This document shows positions 45,146 through 58,012 of a stretch of 64,000 nt of DNA, piece by piece. How positions within the stretch are numbered: position 1 is the first letter of the stretch; every line of letters starts with the position of its first letter. This DNA is from Undaria pinnatifida. Taxonomy: Eukaryota > Sar > Phaeophyceae > Laminariales > Alariaceae. The notes under the pieces are model-generated. The model made no database searches. It saw only the letters and a program-made list of their open reading frames with translations, and was not told where the DNA came from. A program made the translations under genes and the position numbers. The stretch spans positions 14,007,401 through 14,071,400 of the forward strand of contig JABAKD010000010.1 of assembly GCA_012845835.1 (NCBI GenBank), written 5' to 3'.

Positions 45146-46762
45146 TAAGGACGGCGTGCGCGACCCTGCAGCAAGGCGTTAGGTACACAGTCTAGAGGTA
45201 CATAGTGATTCTCAAAGAGTACTGTCGCTGAGAAAATGGAGAAACTGCTCGCCGAAAACGACCAGCCCGGGTGGGGTTTCCACAAGCACTTGCATTGGGA
45301 AGCACGGTCGGGATGGGAGGGAATAAAGCGATAAGTAAGTGAACAATTCGTTAGGGATGAGGACGACGAGGATGGCACAAATAAATGTTGTTTAAATGCC
45401 TAAACACGTCAGCTGTGAGTTCGACAAATTTAGGGCCGATGCTCATGGAAGCTGCGTGATACACCTTATTTTGTGACTACTACATGGAGGAGTTAAATTA
45501 ACACACACGATACATGCATGATGAAAATATATGCGGAAGTAAGTGTGGTGAGCTTAGTTAAGCTTTACTTTTTCTTTCAAAATCATCCCGACTACTACTA
45601 CTACCACTAGTATTGTTGTGCGGGCAGCACACGTAACAAAATCATTACTAAAATGGAGTACTAACAATACCCAGAAGTATTACTATTAATATCAATAACC
45701 TATCACACTAAGCACTACAACATCAATACACAGTTGCAGTGTATGTAGTAAATATATCCGTTTATTTTACACAAAGTGTTTTAGTTACGGGACAGCAAGG
45801 TGCGCATTCGTGAACGATGGGGTCGGGGTCTTTCTGCAAACCCCTCAATACAAAATCACTGACGCTCGACCCCACCATCACCGAGAGAGAGTTCTCCCCA
45901 AACGACCGCTCGCACTATCGCTTGGAGATTCGTGAACCCGCTATCGACGACATGACGGGGGTAATCCGGAGTGTACGCCGAGATGGAAGGCGGCCCAGGG
46001 TCAGACTGTCTGCCAATCAAATTGCTGAAACTCGACCACCTCGAGTTCACTCATTGCCTTCACCGCATCGTTGTCAATATTGCTAGGCAAACAGGTAGGT
46101 GAGATGAATGATGCCCCCTCCAGCAATGAATGGAAAGATTCGACCGATCAAGATCCTTGGTCCGACAAAATTACCTTTTTTTCACCAGCTAATTAGTACT
46201 ACGATACATACATACAGGGGAATTTCACTATTAATAGTAGTAGTGAAAAAAGTGTGACCCTGATCAGTGAAGCAAAACATACTGAACACGTTACACGTTA
46301 TACACTCTTGGCCTACCCAAGTAAACCGCTTTCTGATTCCAATACTCTCTACCATTCGAAACCTGAATACGATCTTGCCAAGGGTAGTGGTTATCGCGCC
46401 GCAAATATCTTAGTTAGCCATTTTACGCACACACCGAAGTATACGATGAAACTTAGTGAAGCCTTGCACCAACAAGAAAACCGAAACACTACCAGTCGGG
46501 TGCTGGGCACCGCTGCAACTTAAACTGCAAATTTTTCGTTACTGCGCCGTTTTATGAGTGGGGTTTTGATATTATTCCACACACAGAGAAAGGGGGTGCA
46601 CTTACTTGGAGGCTGTGGGAATCACTTCTTCTGCAGCCAGCGCTATACGCGGGGGGGCGTTACGTACGCCAGCCTTGGCGATGTGCATAATCGAGGAGAG
46701 GGCTTGAATTCGGAGGAGATGCGCTATCAGCCATAATCACATGTCATAAAACAACTCCGCAC
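45146..46762. other. Intergenic; unassigned open frames
   Basis: A hairpin-motif copy at about 45415-45470 (minus). Open frames at 45817-46086 and 46254-46523 (plus) have unremarkable composition and no family I recognise. Confidence 0.4.
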
Positions 46763-47121
46763 TGTTATAAGGTTTCTAAGTTTGGGCAAGCCATTGGTTA
46801 ACCTTTTGCAAGTGGTCAAACGACGCGTGCTACGATAGAGGCTGCACCATTTTTTTTCCGAGTTTTTCCTGAAATTGGGAGCTTAAGATCTCTCCCAAAA
46901 AACTGATTTGGAGAAAACCAAAAACCTCCCACACCGGATATGAAGAATTCCATGGCCTAGGTACACAACGAGAATCAGGCAAAACAAATGGCCTAAAAAT
47001 TTCCGACGATTTTTGGATGAAGGGGAGCCCTGTCACTCAGAAACCATTTCACACGACAACAATCACCTCTATATCGTAGCACGCGTCAAACGGACTAAAA
47101 TACCCCACTAATTCCTTAACA
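46763..47121 (+). mobile_element. TRIM family B 5' LTR split by a MITE
   Basis: The LTR begins TGTTATAAGG and reads to GTGGTCAAACG at 46822, then resumes after the MITE at CAAACGGACTAAA and ends CCTTAACA at 47121, followed by GGCGTCGTCGGCAGG (PBS). The duplicated CAAACG marks the MITE target site. The rest of the TRIM is missing. Confidence 0.85.
46823..47086 (+). mobile_element. MITE, ACGCGTGCTACG family, inserted in a TRIM LTR
   Basis: Near-perfect ends ACGCGTGCTACGATAGAGG and CCTCTATATCGTAGCACGCGT. CAAACG is present on both sides and once in intact family B LTRs, so the target duplication is 6 bp with these ends (or 4 bp if the flanking G/C belongs to the element). Confidence 0.9.
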
Positions 47122-48024
47122 AACGAGGCGTCGTCGGCAGGCAGCACCCCTGACTGGGGGGATGATGTATCATCAGCCGTAGTTACTGCCAAAGGCCCGA
47201 CATAGTCTATATGGCGAGGTGTCAAGGAAACGCTGTCATGGCTAAGGGGCAGAGGGATGTCGACGCTCTGGCAGGGACCACGGCCTTTTCTGTGGGGTTA
47301 TTCTTGATAGTTGGGCTCCTGGGTACCCGCTTGGAAAATATGACAAGAGAGGGAGAGGAAGTCCAGATTGATAAAATGGGGCTCCGTTCCTGTACCCCGA
47401 AGCCCGCTTCCAGGCACAAGCCACATTTTGGACCTAAGTCCACTTTTCGACCTCACTAAGCCCACGTCTAGGTCTAACCTCAATCTTTTTGTGGGCCTAC
47501 GCCCAGTTCTAGACCTACAGTATTTGCCGGCGTGTTCCCGTATAGGCAGCGCCTGCGAAGAATAGGAGTACTGTGTTGGCACTAACACTGCACATTTTAG
47601 GATGATGTGGCAAACAAAATTTGAGTCATGTAGCTTCAAAGAATATAAAATACATCAATAAAAACGAGCGGCCGAGGTGTATCACGCAGCTTGTGCAAAA
47701 AAGTGAGTATCACACCTTGAATTTATCGAACTCAATGTAAAAGCCGGTCGCGCCGGTGGCTTATCAGGTTACCCTCGAGCCCCTCCCTGGTATATTATAG
47801 GTCAGTTTCGTGAGTTCGAGACCCCCCGAGAGTGCATATACTCATATAAATTCGTAGGAACTTTTTCTTGTTGTGCATAAGTTGACTTGCGGAAAGCGCG
47901 AGAGCGTGAGTTAGCAACGACACTCTCGATGAAAAATCGACGAGCAGTGGGATTGTTGAACCCTATGCGCGATAAAAAACAGAACCGGGGGGGGGGGAAG
48001 GGACAACACCTGTTGTTGTGGTGG

Positions 48025-48118
<94 letters not shown>

Positions 48119-48132
48119 AGTTGTAGTTGTCG

Positions 48133-48169
<37 letters not shown>

Positions 48170-50007
48170 GGTGTTCTCAAATTGACTCGCATGATCAAGT
48201 CCCTGGTCACACTGTGACCACGGCTTGTTCAGAAGATGGAAACGTAAAGAAGGTGAAAAAAAAGACAGTAGTACAAGAAAAAAAATGTCAGCTAGTATGA
48301 GACGTATTTGAAGAAAATATTGCAAAAAATGTCTCACCCACAAGGAACGCTGTTAGTAACTCACCGCAAAATGTTCATGCATTACCTGGTATATCATTTA
48401 GCTACTTACGTACACAGACAGACGTGCTGTAGCATAGGGTAGTGTAGTCCTCTTCTACCTCGTAGACGTCGCTCCGACAATCGTCGAATATCCTTCCACA
48501 AAGCAGCAGTAGTAGTGTAGTTAGTAGTAGTAGCACTTTTACTCAGTAGTAGTAGTAGTTAGTGAAGCATTAACAGTAGTAGTAGCATCTCTCCTATGAC
48601 CCTTCTGCAAACCATTTCCCCGTTTCCTTTCCCCACATCTTTATCACGGGTTTTGCGACAAATAAATGCATGCACATGCACAGGATAATAGCTATAGTAT
48701 ATTATTATAAAGTCTGGGTTCAACTTCGATCTCTCGTAAAACATTCCCAGACAAAAGTAGCACGTGGCGAGACAACCAACTGCAACACCATGGCAACACC
48801 CATAAAAAACGAGGAACCTACTACTGGTATGCACGAACCCTCCCTCTCCTTTCTGTGCCTACTACTGTAGACCGGCTTTTAGTATCGTTCTGTAAGCCAC
48901 CCTCGATTGATTGGTCAATTAGCCGCTGATAGGACAGGAGGAGCTACTTTTGGCATCGTGTGCTCTACTAGTACTACTACTAATAATAATGCTAATTAAT
49001 ACTTCGTATATCACGCACCACAACGGCGCCGTCCGTATACCTGGTGTGCTGACGCATGCATGATATTTTCATGGAAGTTTATTTTAATTTGGCGGTTGTG
49101 TGGTTTTCAAATTTGGCGATGATTATTCGTTGGACCAGGGTGTGGTGGTGGTAATTGAAAGCGGACCCTCCCTGAGGCTAATAACGTATGTACAAGTAAG
49201 GTCAGTGTGGAGAGCTTGGGTGGGTGGAGGTGGGACCAGAGGCTGTTTATTGGTTATTACAGAGATTCGGTGCTAGAACAGGACGAAAGGAAACACACAA
49301 AAAGTGGACCATCCCTGCGGCTAATAACGTATTATTAGTATTATGTGTACAAGGGTCAATTTGGAGATCTTGTGGGTCCGGGTGGGCAGCCACCAGGTAG
49401 GTGTTATTATTAATTATTACATGATCTCTTCTTGTTCAAAACAGGGCGGGCTGAAACACACAAATGAAGCATCAACCATTCGAGCTCTCCCATGTTGTAC
49501 GACTGCCTTGTTGCGCATGTGTGAGGCTTTGTAAAATGTGTAGACCCCAGACAACACGTTTTTTATTTCTCGCGTGAAAAGCTAAAAACCAGAACGCCCG
49601 TACGGCGTGCGTGCTGTTTCTACCCCCCCCACCCCCCGCTTCTTTATTTAAAATAATTGTTGTGTTCTCCGTCACCTACAATGAGTGATAATACTACGTA
49701 CTCCACATTATATTTGGTTCTTTCTGAGTACCATCTACCCCCGTAATACGAAGAACGGGAATATTCTCGGTAGTAGAGTTGATCGTGTTTCTTGTTTGCA
49801 ACTTTGCCGTTAATCGTCAATTTTCTTGGGTGTTTTTTTGTTTGTTTCTCGCTGTTTTATTTTTCGCGTGGGGGACATGCATGCAAGCAGTAGAACCCTC
49901 TCTGCTGGCGGCTAATAACGTACCAGGTACCCAGCTCAACAGGTTCAGTCTGGAGGGCTCAGATCCGCGGGGGGTGTTGTGGGATGTACTCACACTGTGG
50001 TAGTAGT
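47122..50007. other. Intergenic with microsatellites and a degenerate tandem repeat
   Basis: Hairpin motif at 47665-47735 (plus), (TTG)n at 48019-48171, TAG/GTA triplet runs at 48500-48590, and GGCTAATAACGTA recurring at about 49171, 49318 and 49910 in a degenerate repeat. No gene recognised. Confidence 0.5.
48019..48171. repeat. (TTG)n microsatellite
   Basis: About 50 TTG triplets with a few TAG/TCG interruptions. Poly-Leu, poly-Gln and poly-Thr frames here are artefacts. Confidence 0.95.
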
Positions 50008-50288
50008 TGTAAGATTATTGGGCGGGGACACAGAGTGTCCCCTGCAGGTCTGCCAATTAATTGAGCAGGTCCTCGGAGAGTACAGTACTCACTTTCTTAG
50101 TCTTCGCAGAGACGTAGCTTTATTCGATTCCACCCATGGGCCCCGGATGGCTTCTGAGATTCGGGGCACGTGCCTCCGATCTATTTCCTGACTATCCCGA
50201 ATATAAAACGCCAACCTCAGTATACGAAACCCATCCAAATTATCTCAATACCGATAATTTACAGGCCTTTCGAGGCCGTATCTTAACA
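50008..50288 (-). mobile_element. TRIM family A solo LTR
   Basis: One LTR on the minus strand, from TGTAAGATTATTGGGCGGGG to GAGGCCGTATCTTAACA, flanked by TAGT on both sides. A single LTR with an intact target duplication is the usual product of LTR-LTR recombination. Confidence 0.85.
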
Positions 50289-51477
50289 TAGTAGTATTTT
50301 TTTGCAGAAGCTTGCCGTTGGTAAAATCAAACTTTGTTTGTTTGTTGGCTTTGTTTGGTTTTGGTGGGGGGGTGTTTTTGGTGCGACTCCACAGATAAAA
50401 CCTGGTGGAAAATTGACTCTTTCGCCGCGGCCGACGGTTATAATAGTTGTGTCGCAATTATGTTAGCTGATTTGACTATGCGTCACCGGCTGATCAGATG
50501 TTAGACCTTTTTCGAAACAGTGTTGTACCCCATCCAGGGCCATTTTAGAGGGCCTAACAGGTCGGGGTGTGACCACAGCGTGCGACGAGGGAGCAGCTCC
50601 AGAGTGTTTACAAGAAGCAGAGCACAACAACAAACAGTGTACACTACACAGTCAGTCGTGTGTGACCCCCTCATTAGTACGGCGTCTCGCCAGACGACGA
50701 TACCCGCACTATTAAAGTGGGGCCACCGCACTACATCCCGGGATGGTGCATTTACAGTAGTAGTAGTAGTAGTAGTAGTAGTACTTTGTAGGACGAACAA
50801 GAGGTCGCGACAAGACACGCGAATATTTCACAGTGCTTAAGCGCTAAACTGGGCTGACCGCACAGCGTTAAACGGTACCGCGCGTTAACGCTGGACCTCG
50901 CGCGATTGTAGTATAACATATCCCCTTAAATGTGCGCCACATGAATTATATCTAGGGTCCGGCCTTGTACTACGCAGACCCCGGACATTCCCCCCCCCCC
51001 CATTAAATGTGCACCATAAAATAAATGTCATAACAAACCAGAAGGAAAAGTAGGCGCTACAGTAGAACAGAGGCGTCATAGAAGAGTTTGTGCATATATT
51101 ATACCTATAGGTTTCCTGGGTTATGTATGGGTTTCCCTTACAGTAGTAGGTTGTCAACCACTACTGTTGTACCCAAGCGAATGGTTTAGGAATGCACTGA
51201 TCTCGACACATTGACGGGTTTCTTCATGATGATGCCGCACATTATTCATTATTCGGATGGGGGATATAATAATATTAAAGAAACACTGACCGAGATACAA
51301 AGTCAGCGTTTGTTTTCATCAGTAGTACTTGTAGAGGTTATCTTATGTGTGTGGTGCCGAATGTGTACGGATCCATTCCTGCACCATGCACGCATGGATA
51401 TGGGCGGGTCTTCTTGATGTATATCGAGTTCACGGTTAATTACACCCCTCCCCCCATACAAGTATGTATATGTGGGG
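50289..51477. other. Intergenic
   Basis: (GTA)n at 50757-50783 and poly(C) at 50990-51001. No gene recognised. Confidence 0.5.
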
Positions 51478-52036
51478 TGTTGAGGAATTAGGTGGGGTAT
51501 TAGCCCGTTTGACCACTTGCAAAAGGTTAACCAATAGCTTACCAAACTAAGCCTCCTATAACACTCTCTCCCCCTGAAACGGCGGGATAGCAGGTCGGCC
51601 AGACATACAGGCGGACCTGTCAATACATTCAAGCCGTTTCATTTCCTGGGTATACCGGGGAGAGTATTTTTCAAGTTCGACATGGGGGAAGTCTGAAAAA
51701 GTTCATTATGGTGGATGTGAGATTTGAACCCACGACCCGAAAAACCCATGTCCTGCCGACGACGCCATTTGTTAGGTTATAGGTGGGGACACAGAGTGCC
51801 TCCTGCAGGTCTGCCAATTGAGCAGGTGCTCGGAGAGTACTCACTTTCTTTTCCTTCGTAGAGACGTTGCTTTATTCGATTCCACAGAGCCCCGGATAGC
51901 TTCTGAGATCGGAGGCACGTGCCTCCGATCTATTTCCTAACTTTCCCGAATATAAAGCGCCAACCTTATCATACGAAACCCATCCAAATGATCTCAAATT
52001 CGGATAATTACAGGCCTTTCGAGGCCGTATCGTAAC
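51478..52036 (-). mobile_element. Hybrid TRIM: family A LTR at one end, family B LTR and interior
   Basis: On the minus strand a family A LTR (51770-52036) is followed by the shared PBS/A box, the B T-arm and interior, the B polypurine tract, and a family B LTR (51478-51563). No matching flanking duplication (GGGG against TGCT). Confidence 0.8.
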
Positions 52037-52082
52037 ATGCTGCTACTAGTTAAGCTGTTCGGAGTTTGTTGTGCGATATTAC

Positions 52083-54884
52083 ATAATATTATAAAAATAA
52101 AATTACACTCCATCCAGCTGCTGCTGTGAGATCGAAGATTTTGTCCTCATTTTTGCAAGCTGTGTGTGATACTCCGATCGCGCGTATTACGGGTTGTGTG
52201 TCCTCATTAAGGATATAGGTCGGCTCGTGTTACGGGTTGTGTCCTCCTCAAGGATATAGGTCGGCGACGCCCCTTGGAACTACATTGTAGCTATCAGGGT
52301 CAACAAGGTGATGTTAGTCAGTCTGTGCACGGAAACTATAAAACCCGTTTTTGAGGGGGACAAAATCTGACAGCTAGCTGCGGAAGGAAATAAATGTGCA
52401 TCAGTTTATCAAGTGTATCCTGTAAGTCGTATAACCGGTGACGGGAGGGCAATTTATCATGTATATCCTGTAAGTCGTACAACCTGTGAGGAGAGGGCCG
52501 AGTGTTCGAGGGGGTGGGTGGGGGGGCGGGGGGGGGGGGTTGGGGCCAAAGGGTTTTAAACAGCTTGTTAGGTCGCATAGATGTAGGGGTTTGCTACATA
52601 ACGCGTGATGCTAGGTCTAGGTGATGGTGCGGGTGGTGGGGAAGGAGGGGGCGTTGGGGGGGGAGCATGAATTGGAGCAACGGCATGGATGGCTCTAAAA
52701 AGATAATGAGGTGTTATATTTTATGGACGACACAGCAGAGAGAGAGGTACATATATTATAGTCTACGTGTGTAGCCGCGGCACACTTAATAATGAATAAA
52801 TCCTTTCTTCGCAACTGCTAACAAAAGAAACGCACCACCACTCGTTACTACGATCATATTTTACAAGAAGAAGAGCAGTTTGTCCGCGAACATGCACAGG
52901 TGAAAAGATCTGGCAGGGCTTCGTTCACGCTTCGAGGACAAAATCTATTATATAAACATCGCATGCCCACGTCACTTCGCTTGGTGTATTTGTAAGATGT
53001 ATCTCTGTCTTGGATTTATCGGCCTCAGAGCCCCACATCCGCACGGCAAAAATCAAAGGCGTAAATTCGTTCATGTGAGACAATAATAATGTGAAAAGGA
53101 GATACAGAGAGGTATGCTAAAATTGCGGTAAACCGCACTACCAACTTATTACGTAAGGTATTCCGTACATACATACCGCCTGCATGATGGCCTCCCAACC
53201 TATGCCAAGCGAAGTATGATTAACGAAGTAACGTAATTGAGCGCGTGTACACTAAGCGTTCCTTTCAAAACAAAAACGATTCGCATCTCTCCCTGTCGTT
53301 CTCAATGGCGGTGACATTGCATGACCACCACCTCGCCTGTTGTATTTGGCAATATGCATCTTATAATTAGCGATGTCAGAAAACAATGGTATCTACATGA
53401 TTGTACCTATTGATTGCAATATCCTATCTTTCGATCCTTGTACAATAACAAATTATGAAGCTTTTAACACGTTGTTTACTACACCTAAGAACTGGGTTGC
53501 ATACTACATGTAACATCAAACCTTCTAGAAAATAAACATTACCAGGCGGGTGGTTTAATGGGGTGTCTTCTTGCTGCAACCGTCAGATTCGTCCCCTTCA
53601 AGGGTTTATAGTTTCCGCGCACATATTGAAATCCCCCCCCCCCCCCCCCCCCCCCGATCCCTCTTGTTTAAACGCACCACCTGAAATCAAAATCTGCCAG
53701 AGTAGTAAACACTACCAGCCAGCTGATATCATCTCATCATCCATCGAGCCATTCATGCCGTAGCTCCAACTCATCTCCCCCCCCCCCTTTTGTTCCTCGC
53801 CCAGTTCGTTCAAACGCCCCACTCACAATCGAAATCGGCCAGAGTAATAAACACTAATAAGCCATTGATATCACGTCATTATCTTTCTAGCCATCCATGA
53901 CGTAGCTTTCATTCATCCCTCCTCCCCCCCTCCAACGCCCCCTCCTTCCCCACACCCTGCACGATCGCCTAGACCCAGCACCGCGCGTATAGTAGGCCCC
54001 TACATAATATATGATTAATACGCGCGATCGAAAGATCACACACAATGTTTCGAACATCAGCAGTGTCGACCAAATCCTTGATTTTAATATTATATGTGAC
54101 CTAAACCTCTCGAAAACCCTCCCCCCCCCCCCCCCTCCCCCGCCTTTTTTTTTTCTTTTTTCTTTTTTCTTGTTCCCATCGTTTCCTCCTGCATAAACGC
54201 CCCACCTACTATCGAAATCCGCCAGAGTAATAAACACTTCCACGCCCTGGATATCGCCTCGTTATTGTTTCAGAGCCGTCCATGCCGCTGCTGCAATTCC
54301 CGCACCCACCCCCGTCCCCAACGCCCCCTTCTTCACCGAACACCCGCACCATCGCCTAGACCTATCACCCCGCGTATAGCCAACCCCTACATCTATGCGA
54401 CCTAAAGCCCTCCCCCCCCGCCCCCGGCCCCCCCCCCGCCACATTCCCCCTCCCCCACAAGAAATATTTATAGTTTCCACGCACAAATAGACCTGCCCCA
54501 CCCGTTCCCTTCCCCCCTTCCCCCCCCTCCCGCCCCCCTTTTGATCAAAATCAGGCCCCCACGTCCTCCAAAACTCCGCCCTCCCCTCACCGGATATTCG
54601 ACTTACAGGATTCACTTGATTGATAAACTGATGCATTTCCTTCCACAGCTGTCAGATTTTGTCCCCCTCAGAAACAGGTTTTATAGTTTCCGCGCACAGA
54701 CTGCCTAACATCACCCTGTTGACCCTGGTAGCTACACTGTAGTTGCAAGGGGAGTCGCCGACCTATATTCTTAATGAGGACGCACAACGCGCGATCGGAG
54801 TATCACACACAGCTTGCAAAGATGAGTTTCGACAAAATCTTCGATCTCACAGCTGGAGTGTATTTTAATTTTTATAATATACTC
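52083..54884. mobile_element. 2.8 kb non-autonomous element with ~300-365 bp terminal inverted repeats
   Basis: The left arm (52083-52448) and right arm (about 54585-54884) are reverse complements over their length. Shared blocks include TATAATATTAAAA-type ends, CTCACAGCTG, the hairpin motif, GCGATCGGAGTATCACAC, CCTTAATGAGGACAC, GTAGCTA, TATAGTTTCCG and CTGACAGCT. The interior has three degenerate units with GCCAGAGTAATAAACACT (53697, 53838, 54222), long C runs and no transposase-like frame. A 2-bp TA-type target site cannot be confirmed. Confidence 0.75.
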
Positions 54885-55816
54885 TTGGAGCCAGAGAGCG
54901 CACGCACAATCACTTTTTATTTTGGCTTTTTGCGTGACGGTTGTGGTCGAGAACCTGGAATCAGCAAGAACAAGAAGAAGAGTAGAAAGTGTGAACGCAC
55001 AACACGCCATCCAGATAATAGATGTGGGTGGAAGAAAAATCTATACGGACGTACCGCGCGTATAGATATTAAGGTCTAGAGCTAGCTTTACGGTGGTTGG
55101 TACCTGGTATGTCACAGCGAGCGGAGAGCGGTTGCTGCGACACTTTACCGGGTGTGGTCGTGAACATCTCATACATATACATGTACGTACATATATACAT
55201 AATATATATACACTTATTTTCAAATATAGGTAGATCTATCTAGCCCAAAATTCCCCACCTAAAATAAAAATACCAACACTAACCAGTGTTGTAGGGGGAC
55301 AAAAAATAGGACCCCTCCCAATTAAACTCACCCATACCTTTTACAAGCACCAACAACGCAGCTTGCAAAGATGATCGTTGACCCCCGAAATTCGTCGAAC
55401 TCACGGCTGACGTACTGAAAATATGTTTTTCATAAAATGTGGAGATGTAGATCAGCAGAGGGTACATAATATGATGGGTAAATAGTAAACTAAGTAACTA
55501 CTACTTACTGCTGTATGTAGTAGTAGTGGTTGTGTAGTAGTAGTAGAGTAGTAGTAGTAAACTGTAGTGTAGTTACTGTAGTAGTTGTAGTTAGTATTAG
55601 TATTTGGTTGACCTTTTGCAAGTGGTCAAACGGACTAATACCCCACTAACTCGTGTTACAGCAAGCAGCAGCCAACAGCTACGTAGCTGCGGTAGTAATA
55701 GCGTGTTGCATTACGATTACGTACCAGGGTACGAATAGTCTAAAGCTTCTTTCGACCACGCAATGGCCACGAGAGAAAATTCTTGTGTGATATTCATCGG
55801 AGCATGACTTGCAACC

Positions 55817-55852
<36 letters not shown>

Positions 55853-57740
55853 CTACGGCGCGGACACAGATTTGTTACCACTTATTATATGTACAATGTC
55901 TGACGTATACGCCACGTACGTACGTACGTACACGTAGAGGCGTACACACAATACGTACCTTGGACTGCGTATTGGAAACAGAGTACCGATGACTACAAGT
56001 ATGTACGTACTCGTCCCATCATGTAACATGTCATACTCGAGCCTGTGACCACGGACTTGATCATGCGAATTAATGTGACAACAGCCGAACAACAACAAAA
56101 ACGGCTAGCAGGAACAGCAGAGCGGGGGGGGGGGTAGAGCTATAACATGGAGCTAGCTGTGCATTATTTGCTACTGAACATTGATAAAAATGGTAATAGC
56201 CTTGGAGGTCACACCCTACCTATTCCTGTACAAAGTGACACGTGACAGACTTCCACCTCTCACCCGCCCATGGGTTGGGGGCGGGCAACAGCTAGGAAAC
56301 AGAGTGTACAAGTGATATAATTGATGGCGTTTGGATTGTGGAGGGAGGGTACATAGATGTCAAGATCAAACAAACGTAAACTTTATCACAGGGTGGGTAT
56401 ATATACCCTGGGGGTATATACAACGTGTGAGTGAACCTGCCGTTATCATGGCTACTTATTACACTGACTGTCATTACCTGGGGTATATAGGGTCAGTTGC
56501 ATTGCACGCCGCGTACAATAATAATGTTTTATCTGTTATGACTCCAGGAGGACAAACAAGCGGGATTATGCTCCGACCGCGTGCTGTATTCAGTACGGTG
56601 TGGTCCTTCGCCAGTGCCGTTATAGAGTACTGACTGCCGGTAGACCGCTACCCGTATGGCGCCTATAGGATGTAATCAATCGGGGTTTTGGCACACGGAT
56701 GGGAACAACGGGTAGGGGCGCAGTATATTACGTATGCGGAGTAGTAGCGCCCCGATTAGGCAAACCGCTACGTACAGTGCGGGTATGTACAGCCGGCGCA
56801 CATACCTGCGCTAATTTAGATATTATACCACCTTCACTATACCATGATATTATACTACCCTAGAGTGGAAGTTGGACTACAATAATGCACTGAATGATCC
56901 TCTTGTTTGTGCACATATATAGTACCTGGTATGTCATGTACATACATACGATCACTTTTTCCCCTCTTATTACGAATTTAGACGTCACTCTATTTCCTCC
57001 GAAGATCTCGAACCCCGTAGACCTGCGCAGGTGCCGCAAACAACAGCAGCAGCAGCAGCATCTGCTATAATAATAGTAGCACCGCAGGCAACAGCAGCAG
57101 CGACAACAGCTGCTAGACAACAGCTGCTATTTTGCAGCAGCACCTTTAGCGTGGGCCGTCAGCCGCAGAAGAAGAGCAGCTGCGTGCAGCAACAACAACG
57201 AACAGCAAGTAGTAATATTAATAGTAATCGCGAAAAACGTTGTGGGTGCTTTTTGCTCGTTGTGCTGGAGATTAGATAGATGAAGCATGGATGACGGATA
57301 TTCGCACTAGACTAAATATCGTACCAGGTAAAAGACAGATATCATAGATCTCTCTGGCGGCTGTACATTTTCTTTAGGAGTAAAGAGCCTTATCCTGATG
57401 TGAAACCGGTAAAATATTAAAAAACCAGCGGAGAAAAAAGGAACAACTTTTTTCTTCCTTGTAGACGTGATCACATCGTATAGGTTTCAGTGTGCATTTT
57501 TTGTTGTATTTTCGTGTTTTTTATTCGTCGTGAAATTGCAAAAAAATATCACTGAATGGGTCTGGTATCTTGGAATTAATTTATTTATGGTCTCGAAGGA
57601 TCGCATCCAAACATGAACGTAAATGTCTTGTACCCAGTGTACAAGTACTCGCAAAAATATTTTTTCGAAAAGAAATGATGAGTCAACCCACCGACCGGCC
57701 TGTTGACTCCAAATCAAAGTAAGAAGATTTTACAAGTTTT
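54885..57740. other. Intergenic
   Basis: Hairpin motif at 55350-55415 (plus), a family B LTR fragment at 55603-55652 (TTTTGCAAGTGGTCAAACGG), (AAC)n at 55817-55852, CGTACGTA repeats near 55913, CAG triplets at 57041-57060, and TACCWGGTA at 55101, 56923 and 57322. No gene recognised. Confidence 0.5.
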
Positions 57741-57749
57741 TCGTCGACT

Positions 57750-58012
57750 TCAACAGAGTCAATGCTTGCACCATAGCCAACCGACACCAACAACCACACC
57801 GCACACCACCGCACACACGCCAACCCCACCCAAGGCACTCTCACTCCACTTCTCTTCCTCGCTCCAGCAGCCACCAGGCAAGACCACAACAGTCATCCAC
57901 CACACCATCTAAGCTCTACCCACACGAAAGTTGCGCTGCGTCTGGGTGTACTATACGCTACATCAGCAACAACAACCAGCAGCTCGACGGAAGCACAACA
58001 AGCGAGAAGAGG
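57750..58012 (+). other. Possible 5' UTR exon of the 415-aa repeat-protein gene
   Basis: CA/CC-rich stretch (CCAACCGACACCAACAACCA) ending AGCGAGAAGAG|GTGAGCC. The matching acceptor may be CTCTCCGATATCCAG at 59936, 79 nt before the ATG, after a strong C/T tract. The parallel with the other paralogue is the main support. Confidence 0.3.

Noticed and set aside
45817-46523. Two 89-residue frames as possible small genes
   Set aside because: No family match, no supported splice sites and no codon-use contrast with flanks that I can show.
47887-48343. Poly-Leu, poly-Gln and poly-Thr proteins
   Set aside because: Translations of (TTG)n.
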